Below are positions 1-8,213 of a DNA stretch of 64,000 nucleotides, one piece after another. The position numbers and the translations under genes were made by a program. Numbering within the stretch: position 1 is the stretch's first letter; each line of letters opens with the position of its first letter. The notes beneath the pieces were generated by a model. It was not told the origin of the DNA. It searched no databases and saw only the letters and a program-made list of their open reading frames with translations. The stretch comes from an uncultured Jannaschia sp. (GTDB taxonomy: Bacteria; Pseudomonadota; Alphaproteobacteria; Rhodobacterales; Rhodobacteraceae): assembly GCA_947494145.1 (NCBI GenBank), contig CANLTZ010000014.1, positions 62,001 through 126,000 on the forward strand. The letters run 5' to 3'.

Positions 1-2
1 CC

Positions 3-1049
3 TTACGCGGTCAGCCGCCGTGCTTCGGCGAAGGAGACCAGCCGTCGGCCCTTTTCATCCCAGAGCGCCAGCATTGCGCAGCGCAGGCTGTCACGGAGGG
101 TGAGACGCCGGGTATTGGCGAGAGCTTCATGGTCGCGAAGGACCTCGGGAAGACGGTAGAATGGGATTCGGCTCGCCAGGTGATGTACGTGGTGGACGCC
201 GATATTCCCGGTGATCCAGCGCAGTATGCCGGGCAGTGCATAATATGAGCTACCCTCCAGCGCTGCTTCATGAATGTTCCAATCCTCGTCGCGTTGCCAG
301 CTGGTTTCCTCGAATTGGTGCTGAACATAGAAGAACCACATGCCGGCCATCGCGGCGAGAAGCATCGTTGGAAAAAACACGAACACCAGGACGTGCCAAC
401 CGCCAAGCCAGACGAGCGTCGCCAAAATAGCTGCGATACCGGCGTTTGTCGCGAGCGCACTCAACCAATAGCGCCACCCTGATCGCATCAAACCAACCGG
501 CAGCCGGTACTGGATGAAAAAAGTATAAAATGGCACGACCCCGAACAGGAAGATCGGATTGCGGACAAGTCGATACAAGCTCCGGTCGATCCGCCCCTTT
601 TCCCGATATTCTCTGACAGTCAGCGTTGGCAGATCGCCAATGCCCCGACGGTCCAGGTTGCCGGTCGTCGCATGGTGGATCGAGTGGGTTTTGCGCCAGA
701 CATCATAGGGCGTCAGCGTCACCAAGCCAATGACACGTCCCAACCAGTCGCACGCGCGTCGACTGTGAAACAGGGATCCGTGGCCGCAATCGTGCTGGAT
801 CATGAACAGGCGGACCAGGAAGGCTGCGTTTGCTAATGCCAAGATGACGGCAAGCATTGTACTGACCGAAAGCATCCACCAGGCCACAGCCCAAATCGCG
901 ACAAATGGCGCAACCGTGACAAACAACTCGAAAAGACTTCGGGCCGTGTTCGGCGTGCGGTACCGCGCCATAAGACGCGACCATTCCGAGGCCTTGCGTT
1001 TTGGTTGGGTCGTTGCGGCGGAATCGGTCATGGCGATAGGGCGCCCCAT
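3..1049 (-). CDS. Membrane fatty acid desaturase (copy 1)
   Basis: Integral-membrane di-iron desaturase expected to insert a double bond into acyl chains at the inner membrane. With the upstream Met (1067) as residue 1, the three histidine boxes are HDCGH (92-96), HSIHH (128-132) and HHVHH (293-297), with hydrophobic segments between them. In-frame Met codons lie at 1067, 1049 and 1031. I chose 1049 because GGGG lies just upstream, but the start is uncertain. It follows a cold-shock gene on the same strand by about 20 bases, which would suit membrane fluidity control in the cold. A close paralogue lies at 34978-36009. Family assignment is firm; substrate and double-bond position are not known. 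Confidence 0.9.
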   Translation of the reverse strand: MGRPIAMTDSAATTQPKRKASEWSRLMARYRTPNTARSLFELFVTVAPFVAIWAVAWWMLSVSTMLAVILALANAAFLVRLFMIQHDCGHGSLFHSRRACDWLGRVIGLVTLTPYDVWRKTHSIHHATTGNLDRRGIGDLPTLTVREYREKGRIDRSLYRLVRNPIFLFGVVPFYTFFIQYRLPVGLMRSGWRYWLSALATNAGIAAILATLVWLGGWHVLVFVFFPTMLLAAMAGMWFFYVQHQFEETSWQRDEDWNIHEAALEGSSYYALPGILRWITGNIGVHHVHHLASRIPFYRLPEVLRDHEALANTRRLTLRDSLRCAMLALWDEKGRRLVSFAEARRLTA

Positions 1050-1070
1050 AGCAGCGCCCCGTTGCATTGT

Positions 1071-1277
1071 TCAGGCAAGCGCGATGTTTGTTGCGCTTTC
1101 GCGGCCGTCGCGACCTGCCTCGACATCGAAGGTCACCTTCTGATCGTCGTTCAGGGTCGTCATGCCTGCACGCTCAAGTGCGGAGATGTGCAGAAACACA
1201 TCTTTCCCACCTGTTTCCGGTGCGATAAAGCCGAAGCCTTTTGTGGAGTTGAACCATTTCACTGTGCCATTGGCCAT
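1071..1277 (-). CDS. cspA: Cold-shock domain protein, CspA family
   Basis: A 68-residue single cold-shock domain (OB fold) that binds single-stranded RNA or DNA as an RNA chaperone. RNP1 (KGFGFIAP) and RNP2 (DVFLHIS) are both present, and the start MANGTVKWFN is typical. The ATG at 1277 is preferred over one ten codons upstream because AAGGAAAA sits about 8 bases before it. The leader contains nested inverted repeats. A desaturase gene follows closely on the same strand, so the two may be cotranscribed. The symbol is used at family level, since such genomes usually carry several csp paralogues. Confidence 0.93.
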   Translation of the reverse strand: MANGTVKWFNSTKGFGFIAPETGGKDVFLHISALERAGMTTLNDDQKVTFDVEAGRDGRESATNIALA

Positions 1278-1298
1278 GTGAATTTTCCTTATTTGATC

Positions 1299-1357
1299 GC
1301 TGCCCACAATATGCGGCAGCCCGGCTTCTCACGACAGTGTCGAGCGCTGTGAGCCGG
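1299..1357 (-). promoter_or_regulatory. Structured 5' leader of the cold-shock gene
   Basis: Inverted repeats lie upstream of the csp start: GCTGCC/GGCAGC (1299-1304 with 1315-1320), CCGGCT/AGCCGG (1321-1326 with 1352-1357) and CTCAC/GTGAG (1328-1332 with 1349-1353). On the minus strand they would fold in the mRNA leader. Cold-shock mRNAs often have folded leaders that respond to temperature; that role here is inferred. Confidence 0.4.
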
Positions 1358-1533
1358 CGAAGGAAAACAGGTTTTCGAATGGAGGTCAGTAGCACATCAG
1401 ACATGGTAGCTACCCAGAAGGGTTACAAGGCGCAAGCTGTCTGATTGCCGATGTTTCCTTTGCCAAGAGAGCATCAAACCCCTATAGCTCACAAGCTGCC
1501 GGATACCCTGGCAGCCAGAAAAGGAAAGCCAGA

Positions 1534-1659
1534 ATGTCGTTCAACGACTTGGCGAAGAAAGAGGCCGCCGACAAAAAGGCCTCGGAAGAAAAAGATCCGG
1601 TAACACCGACCAAAACAGACGAAAGCCCTGCATCGGGGACCAAGTCGGTCGATCCATAG
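1534..1659 (+). CDS. 41-residue lysine/alanine-rich small protein
   Basis: A tiny charged protein starting MSFNDLAKKEAADKK and ending in a Thr/Ser/Pro-rich tail. A strong ribosome binding site (AAAGGAAAG) sits about 6 bases before the ATG. The N-terminal pattern MSF-(N/K)-DL-x-x-K-x-A-A recurs in the 45-residue protein at 8006-8143, which argues that both are real and related. It has no membrane segment and no recognised domain, and is likely disordered. Function unknown. It is too short for a routine ORF cut-off. Confidence 0.6.
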   Translation: MSFNDLAKKEAADKKASEEKDPVTPTKTDESPASGTKSVDP

Positions 1660-1706
1660 CAGGCCTGGAAGGTGCGTCGCAGAACGTCCGCTTCGCACAA
1701 ACAACT

Positions 1707-1943
1707 CTAAGAGCGGCGCGACAGGTTTCCTCCGACGAGGATCTCGTTGATCAGATCGGCGGTTGCCGCGTGCAATTGCCGTTCCGATTCCGGACCACCT
1801 GCTTTTTCGTGGGTTTCCGCAGCATCGCGTAGAATACCGACGATCTCGCTTTCTGGAAGCACGTTGCGATCTTGTAAGGCGAGCAGCAGGGCCTCGCAAA
1901 TCGAGAGGGCAGCCATGCCCGCGGGGTCTTGTTGGTCTGACAT
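1707..1943 (-). CDS. Small acidic hypothetical protein (78 aa)
   Basis: A 78-residue, mostly helical soluble protein preceded by AAAAGGAAAG about 6 bases before its ATG. It has no signal peptide, membrane segment or cysteine. I do not recognise the family. It is divergent from the Crp/Fnr gene at 2098, so the 150-base gap between them should hold both promoters and the small gene could be a target of that regulator (inference from position only). Confidence 0.65.
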   Translation of the reverse strand: MSDQQDPAGMAALSICEALLLALQDRNVLPESEIVGILRDAAETHEKAGGPESERQLHAATADLINEILVGGNLSRRS

Positions 1944-2097
1944 CGCAACTTTCCTTTTACTTTCGTCCCATCGTGAACGGGCGAGGTCTTGATGTTCTTT
2001 GACACTGTCATAGTGCGTTCTGTCGTCCGCACTGATCGAAAGCAGTATCTATAGAGAATTCTTCTTGGCGCATTCGCCGGTTCGAAAGGGACCAGTT

Positions 2098-2829
2098 ATG
2101 AAAATCGAAACCAGCCCGCTCACCCGAAAGCTCTCCGCATTCGTCAAGCTTTCGGCGTCAGAACTTGGCGTGCTGGAGCGATTGCATGAGCGACGGAAAT
2201 TCTTCTCCGCAGGACGTGACCTTGTGCATCAAGGCCAATCGGAACAGGCGGCCTATATTCTGGCATCGGGTTGGGTTGTGTCTTACAAGATTCAGCCTGA
2301 TGGATCGCGGCAGATCGTTGATTTCCAAATACCGGGGGATTTCCTGGGGCTGCGCAGCGTTCTTCTTCACACCTCCGATCACGGGATCGAACCCATCGTC
2401 GGTATCGAGGCCGCGGAGGTTCTGGTGAGCGATCTTCTGCAAGCCTTTGCAGAGACACCACGGCTCGCCACGGCCATTCTCTGGGCCGTGTCACGCGATG
2501 AGGCGATGGTTGTCGAGCATCTGGTCGGACTGGGGCGGCGCGATGCGGATGCGCGTATGGCGCATTTCCTGCTGGAGCTTGGCGTGAGACTGTCGCTTGT
2601 AGGTATGGGGAGCAGGGAAGGCTACGCCTGTCCGCTCACACAGTATCATCTGGCAGATGCGTTGGGGTTAAGTGCCATCCACGTCAACCGCGTCCTTCGT
2701 AAGCTCCGCGAACGCGGACTCGTCACGTTTCAGGGCGGGCTAGTAACCTTCGATAACTACGAGGGGCTGGTTGCATTGGCGGATTTCGATCCGGCCTATC
2801 TCGATCAATCACGGCCTTTGTTACCGTGA
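2098..2829 (+). CDS. Crp/Fnr family transcription regulator
   Basis: A 243-residue regulator with an N-terminal cyclic-nucleotide-binding-type beta barrel (about 20-130) and a C-terminal winged helix with recognition region around 182-207 (QYHLADALGLSAIHVNRVLR). Only one cysteine is visible (about residue 178), so it is not an Fe-S FNR; the ligand is unknown. The ATG at 2098 is chosen over 2065 because GAAAGGG lies about 9 bases upstream. It stands alone between small stress-type genes. This Crp subgroup is common in Rhizobiales and Rhodobacterales; targets cannot be read from sequence. Confidence 0.9.
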   Translation: MKIETSPLTRKLSAFVKLSASELGVLERLHERRKFFSAGRDLVHQGQSEQAAYILASGWVVSYKIQPDGSRQIVDFQIPGDFLGLRSVLLHTSDHGIEPIVGIEAAEVLVSDLLQAFAETPRLATAILWAVSRDEAMVVEHLVGLGRRDADARMAHFLLELGVRLSLVGMGSREGYACPLTQYHLADALGLSAIHVNRVLRKLRERGLVTFQGGLVTFDNYEGLVALADFDPAYLDQSRPLLP

Positions 2830-2832
2830 AAC

Positions 2833-2861
2833 GGCCGCCCTAAGTTTGGCTTTGGGCGGCC
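2833..2861. terminator. Hairpin between convergent genes
   Basis: Perfect 8-bp inverted repeat GGCCGCCC (2833-2840) with GGGCGGCC (2854-2861) lies directly after the Crp/Fnr stop and before the end of the convergent small gene. No long T run follows on either strand, so termination is likely but not classical. Confidence 0.55.
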
Positions 2862-2889
2862 TTGCAGTCATTTCACAGGTTTGCCGACC

Positions 2890-3090
2890 TTACACCAATG
2901 CGCGGCTTGCCTGCTTGAGTTCGTTGTGTGCCTCTTCGTCGTTTTCGGCTTCATGCGCCTTCTCGGCCGCTTGATAATGCTTCAGAGCGGTCGCTTTCTT
3001 GGGACCCTCGGGTGCCTTGTCCCAGGCAGCCTTGACGGAGGCCATGTGTTTCACGGTCTGGTTTTCCTCGGTTTGGTCTTCTTCATTCAT
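2890..3090 (-). CDS. Small charged helical protein (66 aa)
   Basis: A 66-residue highly charged protein, rich in Ala, Lys and Glu and predicted helical, with no cysteines or membrane segment. The ATG at 3090 is favoured over the upstream ATG at 3219 because AGGAAAGGA precedes it at good spacing, and the extra N-terminus of the longer reading looks non-coding. It belongs to the group of small genes in the first 9 kb. No known domain is recognised. Confidence 0.7.
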   Translation of the reverse strand: MNEEDQTEENQTVKHMASVKAAWDKAPEGPKKATALKHYQAAEKAHEAENDEEAHNELKQASRALV

Positions 3091-3262
3091 GGGAATGTCC
3101 TTTCCTGGACGGTCCGAGAAATAAGAGGCGCAGAACACATGCAAACTCTTTGGAGACTGCATGTGTCCCACGCCCCTCAGGTACTCGAAAATAATGCCAA
3201 CCCAATTAGCGGTAGACATGCATCACCTAACCGGTTCGATCGCGTCTTTGCACTGACGCAGG

Positions 3263-3679
3263 TTAGCCCGTTTGAGCCAAATAGAAGAACCACGCTAGAA
3301 CCACGACTCCAACGAGGGCAATCGTTGTCCAAGACATCGATAGCTTTGGAAAACTGTTGATGTCTGCTTCGAGTGATTTCGGAACGCGAAGCGGCGCACG
3401 CAACGGCAACAATGAAACCAGCTTTGCTGCTCTGCCCTCGCTTGCCAGCGCCAGCGCCGGAATGTCGGTAATCGCTTCAAAATGCGTTGTCAGCCGAACT
3501 TGCGCACCCTCCCGGCCCAGACGAGCAAGCTCACGCGCCTCGGTCCAAGGCTCGAGGTCAAGGCGTGCAAGCGCAGACAAGACCGTCACGGCTGCACCGG
3601 TTCTGTCCTCGCCCAATTCCGCGAAAAGGAAGGCATCGTAGTCGCTGCCATCTGGATGAAGGACGTCTGAGGCGGACAT
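3263..3679 (-). CDS. Hypothetical protein with C-terminal membrane anchor (138 aa)
   Basis: A 138-residue protein whose soluble part (1-115) has no recognised domain and whose last 20 or so residues form one hydrophobic helix (TTIALVGVVVLAWFFYLA), giving a tail-anchored layout. The ATG at 3679 has GAAAGGAAA upstream; the ATG at 3757 lacks this and adds an implausible tail. The N-terminal part contains the stretch YDAFLFAELGED. Function unknown. Confidence 0.7.
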   Translation of the reverse strand: MSASDVLHPDGSDYDAFLFAELGEDRTGAAVTVLSALARLDLEPWTEARELARLGREGAQVRLTTHFEAITDIPALALASEGRAAKLVSLLPLRAPLRVPKSLEADINSFPKLSMSWTTIALVGVVVLAWFFYLAQTG

Positions 3680-3920
3680 GGGTTTCCTTTCGGCGTGCGA
3701 CGGATGCGAAGACTTGCAAGCAGGTGTCTGAAGCCGCGGAACGGCTTTCCCTCTCACCCTGACAGCAAAGGACCGGACGGGGGCTAACCTCGATCAGCAT
3801 CGCCCCGCGAGGGTTCGGTTAATGTGCACTTATCAGCCTTGCCTCAGCGAGGCGTTCCTTTCGACGCTTGCCCCCATGGCGACGGCGGAAAGCTCAGCAT
3901 TTTTTCAATGGAGACCCGGG

Positions 3921-4235
3921 ATGCTCACGCGTTCGACCAGATCAATGGTGACGTTTTCCAACGACTTCATGATTGGCGACAGCCAGCGGGAGCTTGCGGC
4001 CGGCACGTATGAAATCGTTGTCGAGGAAGAGCTTATGCAAGGCCTCAGCTTCGAGGCTTACCGGCGCATCGCGACATATCTGATGGTCCAGGAGCGCGGG
4101 AGCAAAGCGGGTCAAACGACGATGCAAGTGATCACACAGGAGGATCTGGAACATGCCATCGCATGTGATCAAGCCCTCCCGGAAACCACCAATGACAGCG
4201 AAGCGGCGCTTTCTCCGCAGGAGGACAAGACATGA
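3921..4235 (+). CDS. Hypothetical protein with AGxYxI(V/E)xEE motif (104 aa)
   Basis: The ATG at 3921 is preceded by GGAGA. The protein has the pattern ELAAGTYEIVVEEELMQGLS, which I recognise as a conserved hypothetical family of alphaproteobacteria in which a beta-rich N-terminus carries AG-x-Y-x-(I/V)-E-(T/V)-(D/E)-EEL. The protein at 8214-8735 has the same element (LPAGEYDIETEL), so the two are distant paralogues. The stop overlaps the next start (ATGA), indicating translational coupling. Function unknown; no signal peptide or membrane helix. Confidence 0.7.
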   Translation: MLTRSTRSMVTFSNDFMIGDSQRELAAGTYEIVVEEELMQGLSFEAYRRIATYLMVQERGSKAGQTTMQVITQEDLEHAIACDQALPETTNDSEAALSPQEDKT

Positions 4236-4585
4236 CAACACCCGAATGGCTTAAACCCGGCATTTACGGCGCGCTCCTTGGCGCGGCATTCGTCGGCATC
4301 GTTGGATTTTCCTGGGGCGGATGGATGACCGGAGGCGGCGCGGAGGAGATGGCCAATAAGATGGCGCAGGAAGAAGTGATCGCGGCGCTTGTGCCCTTCT
4401 GCCTCGACATTTCCCGCGCCGACAATGAACGCTTGGCGAAGCTCGCAACAATCCGCGAGGCGTCCTCGTTCAAGCGGCGCGACGCGGTCATGGAAACAGG
4501 CTGGGCGACGATGCCCGGATCGGATGGCCCGAACCGTGATCTGGCGCAGGCATGCATCGAAGGTCTCGACCTTGATGCATCGTAG
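4232..4585 (+). CDS. Small inner-membrane hypothetical protein (117 aa)
   Basis: A 117-residue protein with one N-terminal hydrophobic, glycine-rich segment (about 10-33) and a soluble alpha-helical remainder, consistent with a single-pass membrane protein. Its ATG overlaps the preceding stop by four bases, and its 3' end overlaps the next gene by 11 bases, so three consecutive genes appear coupled in one transcript. It has a single cysteine near residue 57. I recall similar uncharacterised proteins in alphaproteobacteria but no function. Confidence 0.75.
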   Translation: MTTPEWLKPGIYGALLGAAFVGIVGFSWGGWMTGGGAEEMANKMAQEEVIAALVPFCLDISRADNERLAKLATIREASSFKRRDAVMETGWATMPGSDGPNRDLAQACIEGLDLDAS

Positions 4586-5426
4586 TGGCCTCAAACTGTC
4601 GCCTATTTCGTCTAAGGACATCGCAGGCGCGCTTGCAATGGTGTCGTCCCGCTCTGCAGTAGCCTCCGCGGAGTTCCTCGCGCTCGCATTCGTCGCGCTC
4701 ATCGCAATCGGATCGCCGTCTTTCGCCCAATCTCAGGTTGCCCCGATTCCCACGAATGCGCAGCCCAAAAGCTATGGCGAGGGATGGGAGTGTGATCGTG
4801 GGTACCGGCGTGACGGCGATGCCTGCCTTGCCATCATAGTTCCGGAGAATGCCTATACCACCAACCGGACCTACGGCAAGGGCTGGGAGTGTCTGCACGG
4901 ATTTCAGGAGGTCGATGGCCCGGCTTGTCTTGAGGTCGTCGTGCCCGAAGGCGGCTATCTCGACCCTTCAGGACAAAGATGGAGGTGCTTGCGCGGCTAC
5001 ATTAAGGTCGACGGCATTTGCCTGGAAGTTGTTGTGCCGGACAATGCGTATCTGTCGGCCGACTCCTATGGCGCCGCTTGGCTTTGCAACCGCGGCTACC
5101 AGGTCGAAGGTGAGACATGTGCCGCTATCGCGGTTCCCGACAATGCCTTTCTGAACGCGTCGTCGTATGGCCAGCCCTGGACATGTGAGCGGGGCTATTT
5201 CGAACGCGATGACATCTGTGAGGCTGTCATCGTCCCGGAGAATGCATATTTCGACGATGCAGGCTATGGCCCGGGCTGGAAGTGTCATCGCGGCTTTGCA
5301 GAGTCCAAAGACGGCTGCACAAAAATCGACCTCCCCGAGAATGCGCATCTCGACAGATCGGGAAACCGGTGGGAATGCCACAGGAATTTCCAGCGATCGC
5401 AGGGGCGTTGCGTCCTGAACGACTAG
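4575..5426 (+). CDS. Secreted protein with seven Cys-pair repeats
   Basis: A 283-residue exported protein: a hydrophobic signal segment (about 34-48) ends near SFA-QS, then seven tandem units of 32-33 residues follow. Each unit has W-x-C, then a (G/N)(Y/F) pair, then a second Cys 10-12 residues after the first, and all but the last have a (V/L)PE/DNA-like linker. Trp positions are 71, 104, 136, 169, 202, 235 and 267; the Cys pairs are 73/84, 106/118, 138/149, 171/182, 204/215, 237/248 and 269/279. One disulfide per unit is likely in the periplasm. The ATG at 4575 has GAAGG upstream; 4638 is an alternative giving a more usual signal peptide. Role unknown. Confidence 0.8.
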   Translation: MHRSGLKLSPISSKDIAGALAMVSSRSAVASAEFLALAFVALIAIGSPSFAQSQVAPIPTNAQPKSYGEGWECDRGYRRDGDACLAIIVPENAYTTNRTYGKGWECLHGFQEVDGPACLEVVVPEGGYLDPSGQRWRCLRGYIKVDGICLEVVVPDNAYLSADSYGAAWLCNRGYQVEGETCAAIAVPDNAFLNASSYGQPWTCERGYFERDDICEAVIVPENAYFDDAGYGPGWKCHRGFAESKDGCTKIDLPENAHLDRSGNRWECHRNFQRSQGRCVLND

Positions 5427-5514
5427 CGCGCGCAATCGAAATTGAAACGCGGCTACCGGCCCGGACTCTTTAAGTGATCGGCCCCGGATAAGCCCTTTTG
5501 GCAAAGGAATAATC

Positions 5515-6714
5515 ATGGAATCGGACACTGCAGCAAACCCGACGGCAAGGCTGTCCAAGATGGGCCCGCAAGCTCCACCTGACGTATCCGCATCCAGTCG
5601 AACTTGCGGCAGAAAAGGTATAGCAAAAGGGGTGCCCACAGCGGTTATCTATTGTGAGGGGAACTTCGGTCAGATCGACGGCAAGACCGCAAATGGGCTT
5701 GTCCGTCACAGCCAGGCCTACCGTATTCTATCGGTCATCGACGGTCGGCTTGAAGGGCGCGACAGCGGGCAGGTGCTGGACAAAGTGAGCAACGGCATTC
5801 CCATCCTTGAAGACCTCGAGGTTGCGGTTACGCGTGAGGCTTATATCCCCGACACGTTGATTTATGGCATGGCCCCCTCTACGGGAAAGATGTCACCCGC
5901 AGATCGCGAGGTCGTGCTGGATGCCATCGCACTCGGCATGAACATCGTCAGTGGTCTGCACGAATACCTCGGCGATGACCCCGAGATCTCGAGCGCCGCA
6001 GATGCGGCCAACGTAACGATCCGCGATATCCGCAAACCCAGACCAAGCAAGGAAATGCGATTGTTTGACGGAAGCGTGTCGGAGGTGAAGGCAATCCGCA
6101 TTGCCGTACTCGGAACGGATTGTGCAATTGGTAAGCGGACGACAGCGACCATTCTGGCCAGGGAACTGAACGCGGGTGGTATCAAGACCGTCCTCGTCGG
6201 CACCGGCCAGACGGGACTTATGCAGGGCGCAAAATACGGCATCGCCATGGACGCCGTGCCACCGCAATTCTGCTGCGGGGAACTGGAACGCGTGATTGTC
6301 GCGGCGTCTCGCGGCGATGATCCGGACGTCATCCTGATCGAAGGGCAAGGCGCGCTGAGCCATCCGGCCTTTTGCACTTCGGCATTCATTCTTCGCGGCA
6401 GCCAGCCGCATGCCGTTATTCTTCAACATGCGCCCAAGCGTGTGCACCGTTGCGACTTTCCTTCCATGCCGATGCCCGACCCGAAAAGCGAAATCGCCCT
6501 CATCGAAGCTTTTGCTGACACGCGGGTGATCGGTACTACGATCAATCACGAAGCGATGACGGACGCCGAAGTCGATCGTGCAATCGACAGTCTTTCAAGC
6601 GATCTCGGCATGCCGGTGACGGACGCGCTGACCCGGCCGGAGGTGCACCTGACCGACATGGTTCTGGCCGCCTTTCCGCAGTTACGGCCTGCGCCTCTCG
6701 TGGCCGCGGAATGA
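5515..6714 (+). CDS. DUF1611 P-loop protein, DgcN-like (D-glutamate N-acetyltransferase family)
   Basis: A 399-residue DUF1611 protein. After a variable first 40 residues comes an N-terminal domain (IYCEGNFGQIDGKTANGLVR), then a P-loop domain with Walker-A-like GTDCAIGKRTT (200-210). The characterised relative DgcN acetylates D-glutamate in D-glutamate breakdown; transfer of that activity is inference. AAAGGAA precedes the ATG. The stop overlaps the start of a PLP racemase by four bases, so the pair is coupled and probably acts on one amino acid. The usual DgcA (enolase-type) partner is absent here. Confidence 0.8.
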   Translation: MESDTAANPTARLSKMGPQAPPDVSASSRTCGRKGIAKGVPTAVIYCEGNFGQIDGKTANGLVRHSQAYRILSVIDGRLEGRDSGQVLDKVSNGIPILEDLEVAVTREAYIPDTLIYGMAPSTGKMSPADREVVLDAIALGMNIVSGLHEYLGDDPEISSAADAANVTIRDIRKPRPSKEMRLFDGSVSEVKAIRIAVLGTDCAIGKRTTATILARELNAGGIKTVLVGTGQTGLMQGAKYGIAMDAVPPQFCCGELERVIVAASRGDDPDVILIEGQGALSHPAFCTSAFILRGSQPHAVILQHAPKRVHRCDFPSMPMPDPKSEIALIEAFADTRVIGTTINHEAMTDAEVDRAIDSLSSDLGMPVTDALTRPEVHLTDMVLAAFPQLRPAPLVAAE

Positions 6715-7832
6715 CCTCGCTGCGAGTGGAAATTGATCTGGGCAAGATCCAGGCAAACGCACGATGTCTCGTACGTCGACTTGGTGCCCGTGGAATCTCG
6801 GTCACCGGTGTGACCAAGGCCGTCTGCGGGCATCCTGACGTGGCAAAAGCGATGCTGGACGGCGGCGTTTGTGGCCTTGCTGACGCACGCGTCAGCAACA
6901 TCATTAGAATGCATGCGGCGGGGATCCGTTGCCCCATTTCGATGATACGCGCTCCAATGGTGCACGAGACAAAAGAGGTCATCAGATGCTGTGACGTGAG
7001 CTACAATACGGAAATGGACACGATCCAGAATCTCGGCGCTGCCGCTAGGGACAAGGCCATCGTGCACAATGTCATCTTGATGATCGAAATGGGAGATATG
7101 CGCGAAGGTATTTCACATAAAAACCTCAATGACTTCGCCACTCGGGTCATCGCGACACCCGGTGTTGCTCTTAGAGGGATCGCTGCAAATTTTGCCTGCA
7201 TGGGCAACGTGGCACCGACTGCCGGTGACATGGCCATGCTCTCGCGACTGGCCGACCAGGTCGAAGGAGACTGCGGACCCGTTGTAGATCTTGTGTCAGG
7301 AGGTGGCTCGGCCAATTTGCCATGGGCGCTTGGCGACGCTTCGACCGGGCGGGTCAACAACCTGCGTTTGGGTGAGGCGATCCTGCTGGGCACCGACCCT
7401 GTGACAGGGCATCCGATCACTGACCTTCATACGGACGCCTTTACCATTTTTGCCGAGGTGATCGAAACAAGCCGCAAACCAAGCCCGCTGCTGACCAGGT
7501 CAATTGCTCCAGAGCTTGGGATGCTCAAATTGGTTCGGAACGATGACCTCCAAGTCCGAACCATCCTTGCTGTCGGTCAGCAGGACACCGACGCAAGCGG
7601 CCTTACATTTCCTTCAGGAATTATGATCATCGGCGCGACAAGCGACCACACCGTTGTCGACACAGCCAAATCCGCCGTGCCCGTTGGCTCCGAGATAAAA
7701 ATGGGCATGAAATATAGCGCTCTCATGCGGGCTATGAGCGCCCCAGATGTCGCAAAGGTTGTTCATGGCAAGCAAACAATTAACGGAAGTGCCAAGGACC
7801 GAGAGACTCACCCCTTCCTGACACTGGTATGA
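6711..7832 (+). CDS. Alanine/ornithine racemase family PLP enzyme
   Basis: A 373-residue fold-type-III PLP enzyme of the alanine/ornithine racemase (Orr/YhfX-like) family. The PLP lysine is expected at K36 in GVTKAVCGHPDVAKAML, matching the GVTK-x-x-CG signature of ornithine-type racemases rather than the KA(N/D)AYGHG of alanine racemase. Later it shows DLVSGGGSANLPWA and LRLGEAILLG, typical of the barrel. It starts inside the stop of the DUF1611 gene (ATGA). It should interconvert an L- and a D-amino acid; which one is not readable. Confidence 0.82.
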   Translation: MTSLRVEIDLGKIQANARCLVRRLGARGISVTGVTKAVCGHPDVAKAMLDGGVCGLADARVSNIIRMHAAGIRCPISMIRAPMVHETKEVIRCCDVSYNTEMDTIQNLGAAARDKAIVHNVILMIEMGDMREGISHKNLNDFATRVIATPGVALRGIAANFACMGNVAPTAGDMAMLSRLADQVEGDCGPVVDLVSGGGSANLPWALGDASTGRVNNLRLGEAILLGTDPVTGHPITDLHTDAFTIFAEVIETSRKPSPLLTRSIAPELGMLKLVRNDDLQVRTILAVGQQDTDASGLTFPSGIMIIGATSDHTVVDTAKSAVPVGSEIKMGMKYSALMRAMSAPDVAKVVHGKQTINGSAKDRETHPFLTLV

Positions 7833-8005
7833 CGTCCAGATGATCCCCCGCGGGGCCTACGAAGGTCACATTCCGCCGACTTGTCCGACACCGCGCCATA
7901 GTAAAAGGGCGGGTCAATACACATATACAGATAAGCCGCAATCGAGAATTCGAGCCTGATCGAGGCCAGGAGATTCCAGCGAAAAACCCAAAAAGGATGA
8001 AGATC

Positions 8006-8143
8006 ATGTCTTTCAAAGACCTGACGACCAAAGCTGCTGCCATACTGAAAGCCAAGCCTGCGAAATCATCGAAAAAGGATCCGGCAATCAAGGCACCGGA
8101 CACTGCCGCGAAACAGGAATCTCCGGGTCTTAAGAAAACCTGA
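8006..8143 (+). CDS. 45-residue lysine-rich small protein
   Basis: A 45-residue basic protein beginning MSFKDLTTKAAAILK, rich in Lys, Ala and Pro. AAAAGGATG lies about 8 bases before the ATG. It shares the MSF-x-DL-x-x-K-x-A-A opening with the 41-residue protein at 1534-1659. It has no membrane helix and is likely disordered apart from the first 16 residues, which could form an amphipathic helix. Function unknown. Confidence 0.6.
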   Translation: MSFKDLTTKAAAILKAKPAKSSKKDPAIKAPDTAAKQESPGLKKT

Positions 8144-8213
8144 AGCATGCAACGGAAGGGGCTGGTTTTGCTCCATGTCTTGGAAGACTGCTCAATTGAA
8201 AGGATCAAACGCA

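Noticed and set aside
4968-5639. 223-codon minus-strand frame over the cysteine-repeat gene
   Set aside because: Antisense to a protein with a clear repeat and signal peptide; no ribosome site or recognisable motif.
7844-7960. 39-codon frame after the racemase gene
   Set aside because: No ribosome site, odd composition and no relation to the small proteins nearby.
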